A DNA stretch of 5,638 bases from Candidatus Microgenomates bacterium (GTDB taxonomy: Bacteria; Patescibacteriota; Microgenomatia; UBA1406; GWC2-37-13). The first letter of the stretch is position 1. Each line of letters begins with the position of its first letter. Shown in pieces: positions 4,884 through 5,638 of the stretch. Made by a program: the position numbers and the translations under genes. Below the pieces are notes generated by a model. It was not told where the DNA came from. It did no database searches and saw nothing but the letters and a program-made list of their open reading frames with translations. The DNA is taken from the NCBI GenBank assembly GCA_016178125.1, contig JACOTV010000005.1, positions 1 through 5,638 on the forward strand, read 5' to 3'.

Positions 4884-5348
4884 ATGCTTAAGTACGCATT
4901 TGTATTGGTATTGGTTTTTGGTGTCACCGCATTCGTTGTGCGGAACGTATATTTTGAGGGTGTGAAACAAATCCCTCAGAAAAAATCAGTCGCGCAGCTG
5001 CAAAAAACATCTACAGAACGAGAATTATTTCGGGGGCAATTTAAAGGAACCGACAGCATTCACAACGTGGTGGGGGATGCCGTAGTTATTCAAACTTCTC
5101 AGGGCCCTGTCTTGCGATTTGAGAAATTTTCGTCGACCCCGGGGCCTGATTTAGTGGTGTATCTTGCAAAAAATGACAACGTAATCTTTATCAAAGATTT
5201 AGGAAATCAGCCAGTCACGTTGGGGAGCTTGCATAAAATAAATGGAGAGCAAACCTACACGTTACCCGAAAAATATACTGACTATCAATCGGTGGTAATT
5301 TTAAGCCGCGCCTTCAGTATACTTTTCGGCGCGGCACCCATAAAATAA
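4884..5348 (+). CDS. Membrane-anchored DM13-domain protein
   Basis: The 154-residue product has an N-terminal hydrophobic anchor or uncleaved signal (residues 4-19) and a short linker, then one DM13 domain (about 47-152). The landmarks are GQFKGTDSIHNVVGDAVV at 51-68 with conserved His60, a strand ending in LRFEKF at 77-82, GPDLVVYLAK at 87-96, LGSLHKINGEQTYTLP at 113-128, and VVILSRAFSILFGAAP at 137-152. DM13 domains are proposed to take part in electron transfer or redox reactions and often occur beside DOMON domains. The cysteine usually found in the last block (as in a W-C-x-x-F pattern) is Ser141 here, so any thiol role is in doubt. The domain would face outward. The gene is followed after 4 bases by the CcdA-like gene and is divergent from GH39. 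There is no Shine-Dalgarno. Confidence 0.85.
   Translation: MLKYAFVLVLVFGVTAFVVRNVYFEGVKQIPQKKSVAQLQKTSTERELFRGQFKGTDSIHNVVGDAVVIQTSQGPVLRFEKFSSTPGPDLVVYLAKNDNVIFIKDLGNQPVTLGSLHKINGEQTYTLPEKYTDYQSVVILSRAFSILFGAAPIK
5305..5335 (+). other. GC-rich perfect 8-bp hairpin at the DM13/CcdA-like junction
   Basis: GCCGCGCC (5305-5312) and GGCGCGGC (5328-5335) are perfect inverted repeats around a 15-base loop that contains the palindrome GTATAC. The stem lies in the last codons of the DM13 gene, 17 bases before the next start. There is no T-run after it, so it is not a classical terminator; it may stall transcription, protect the upstream mRNA, or simply reflect codon choice. Confidence 0.45.
5341..5346 (+). 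promoter_or_regulatory. Candidate -10 box of the CcdA-like gene
   Basis: TAAAAT at 5341-5346 lies 6 bases before the ATG at 5353, the same spacing as at the PAP2, methyltransferase and GH39 genes. It overlaps the end of the DM13 reading frame. No TGn extension or -35 is seen, and A/T-rich sequence near a stop codon can produce such a match by chance. Confidence 0.35.
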
Positions 5349-5352
5349 TTAA

Positions 5353-5638
5353 ATGCTGTTATACCTCTTTGCGTTTCTTTCTGGGCTCGTTACTATTGCT
5401 GCACCGTGTATTTGGCCACTCTTGCCGATCGTATTATCGACAACTGCAACAGGTGGCCATCGAAAGCCACTGGGGGTGACTCTGGGGATTATAACGAGCT
5501 TCGCTTTCTTTACCCTCACGATTTCATACATTGTAAAAATTATTCCGATTGATCTCGATAAACTCAGGTTATTTGCGGTCGTGGTTATCGGGTTTTTTGG
5601 GCTTACTCTTATTATTCCTCGGTTGAATCAATTGGTCG
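5353..5638 (+). CDS. CcdA/DsbD-type cytochrome c biogenesis transmembrane protein (first 95 codons, cut by window edge)
   Basis: Proteins of this family carry reducing equivalents from cytoplasmic thioredoxin across the membrane to extracytoplasmic thiol proteins, using cysteines in membrane helices. The visible part has the typical first helix with the motif APCIWPLLPIVLS at 17-29 (family form SPCxxPLxP), placing the redox cysteine at Cys19. A short basic loop GGHRKPLG at 34-41 follows, then a second helix with TSFAFFTLTISYIV at 48-61, and a third beginning near 72 (LFAVVVIGFFGLTLIIPRL). The partner cysteine in a later helix is outside the window. The gene starts 4 bases after the DM13 stop with no Shine-Dalgarno, so it is either in the DM13 operon or uses the TAAAAT box. 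Family is well supported; the exact member (CcdA-like or DsbD-core) is not resolved. Confidence 0.87.
   Translation, partial: MLLYLFAFLSGLVTIAAPCIWPLLPIVLSTTATGGHRKPLGVTLGIITSFAFFTLTISYIVKIIPIDLDKLRLFAVVVIGFFGLTLIIPRLNQLV

Noticed and set aside
4826..4927. Upstream extension of the GH39 gene to the in-frame ATG at 4927
   Set aside because: It adds 34 hydrophilic residues before the signal anchor, overlaps the start of the divergent DM13 gene, and lies upstream of a good promoter whose -10 is 6 bases from the ATG at 4825.

Overview
The window looks like a piece of a Candidatus Patescibacteria (CPR, Parcubacteria-like) chromosome. This is an inference from three things: compact single genes with very short gaps, protein variants typical of that group (a short-headed SmpB, a degenerate receiver protein, a lone membrane-anchored GH39 hydrolase), and -10 boxes sitting directly in front of start codons. 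The standard bacterial code fits. TGA ends two genes, and none of the real genes needs it as a sense codon, so the glycine-TGA CPR lineages are unlikely. No mobile element, CRISPR array, tRNA or rRNA was seen.

Layout. On the minus strand (1-1217), reading leftward, there is an unrecognised 190-residue protein, a 127-residue degenerate receiver-like protein, and the first 76 codons of smpB (trans-translation), cut by the window edge. Divergently on the plus strand (1284-3424) lie a PAP2-type membrane phosphatase, a class I SAM-dependent methyltransferase, a 159-base spacer with a suspicious micro-ORF region, and a histidine phosphatase. A single minus-strand gene (3428-4825) encodes a membrane-anchored GH39-family glycoside hydrolase. 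It converges on the histidine phosphatase gene with only 3 bases between. Divergent from it, on the plus strand, are a membrane-anchored DM13-domain protein (4884-5348) and, 4 bases later, the first 95 codons of a CcdA/DsbD-type membrane thiol-electron carrier cut by the right edge.

How the genes work together. Most appear to be singly transcribed housekeeping or surface functions rather than one pathway. The clearest functional pair is DM13 plus CcdA-like, plausibly a membrane redox module. The PAP2 phosphatase, the GH39 hydrolase and the DM13 protein all point to the cell envelope.

The most striking property is regulatory. Of nine start codons, six have a recognisable -10 box only 6-7 bases upstream and two have one 11-12 bases upstream. 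The ninth, the histidine phosphatase, has only a weak candidate. None has a Shine-Dalgarno sequence, so leaderless or near-leaderless mRNAs are predicted. This pattern also corrects two start codons: methyltransferase to 1997 and GH39 to 4825. The only near-perfect Shine-Dalgarno near a start belongs to a 13-codon micro-ORF overlapping the methyltransferase stop, which may be the head of a frameshifted or decayed small gene.
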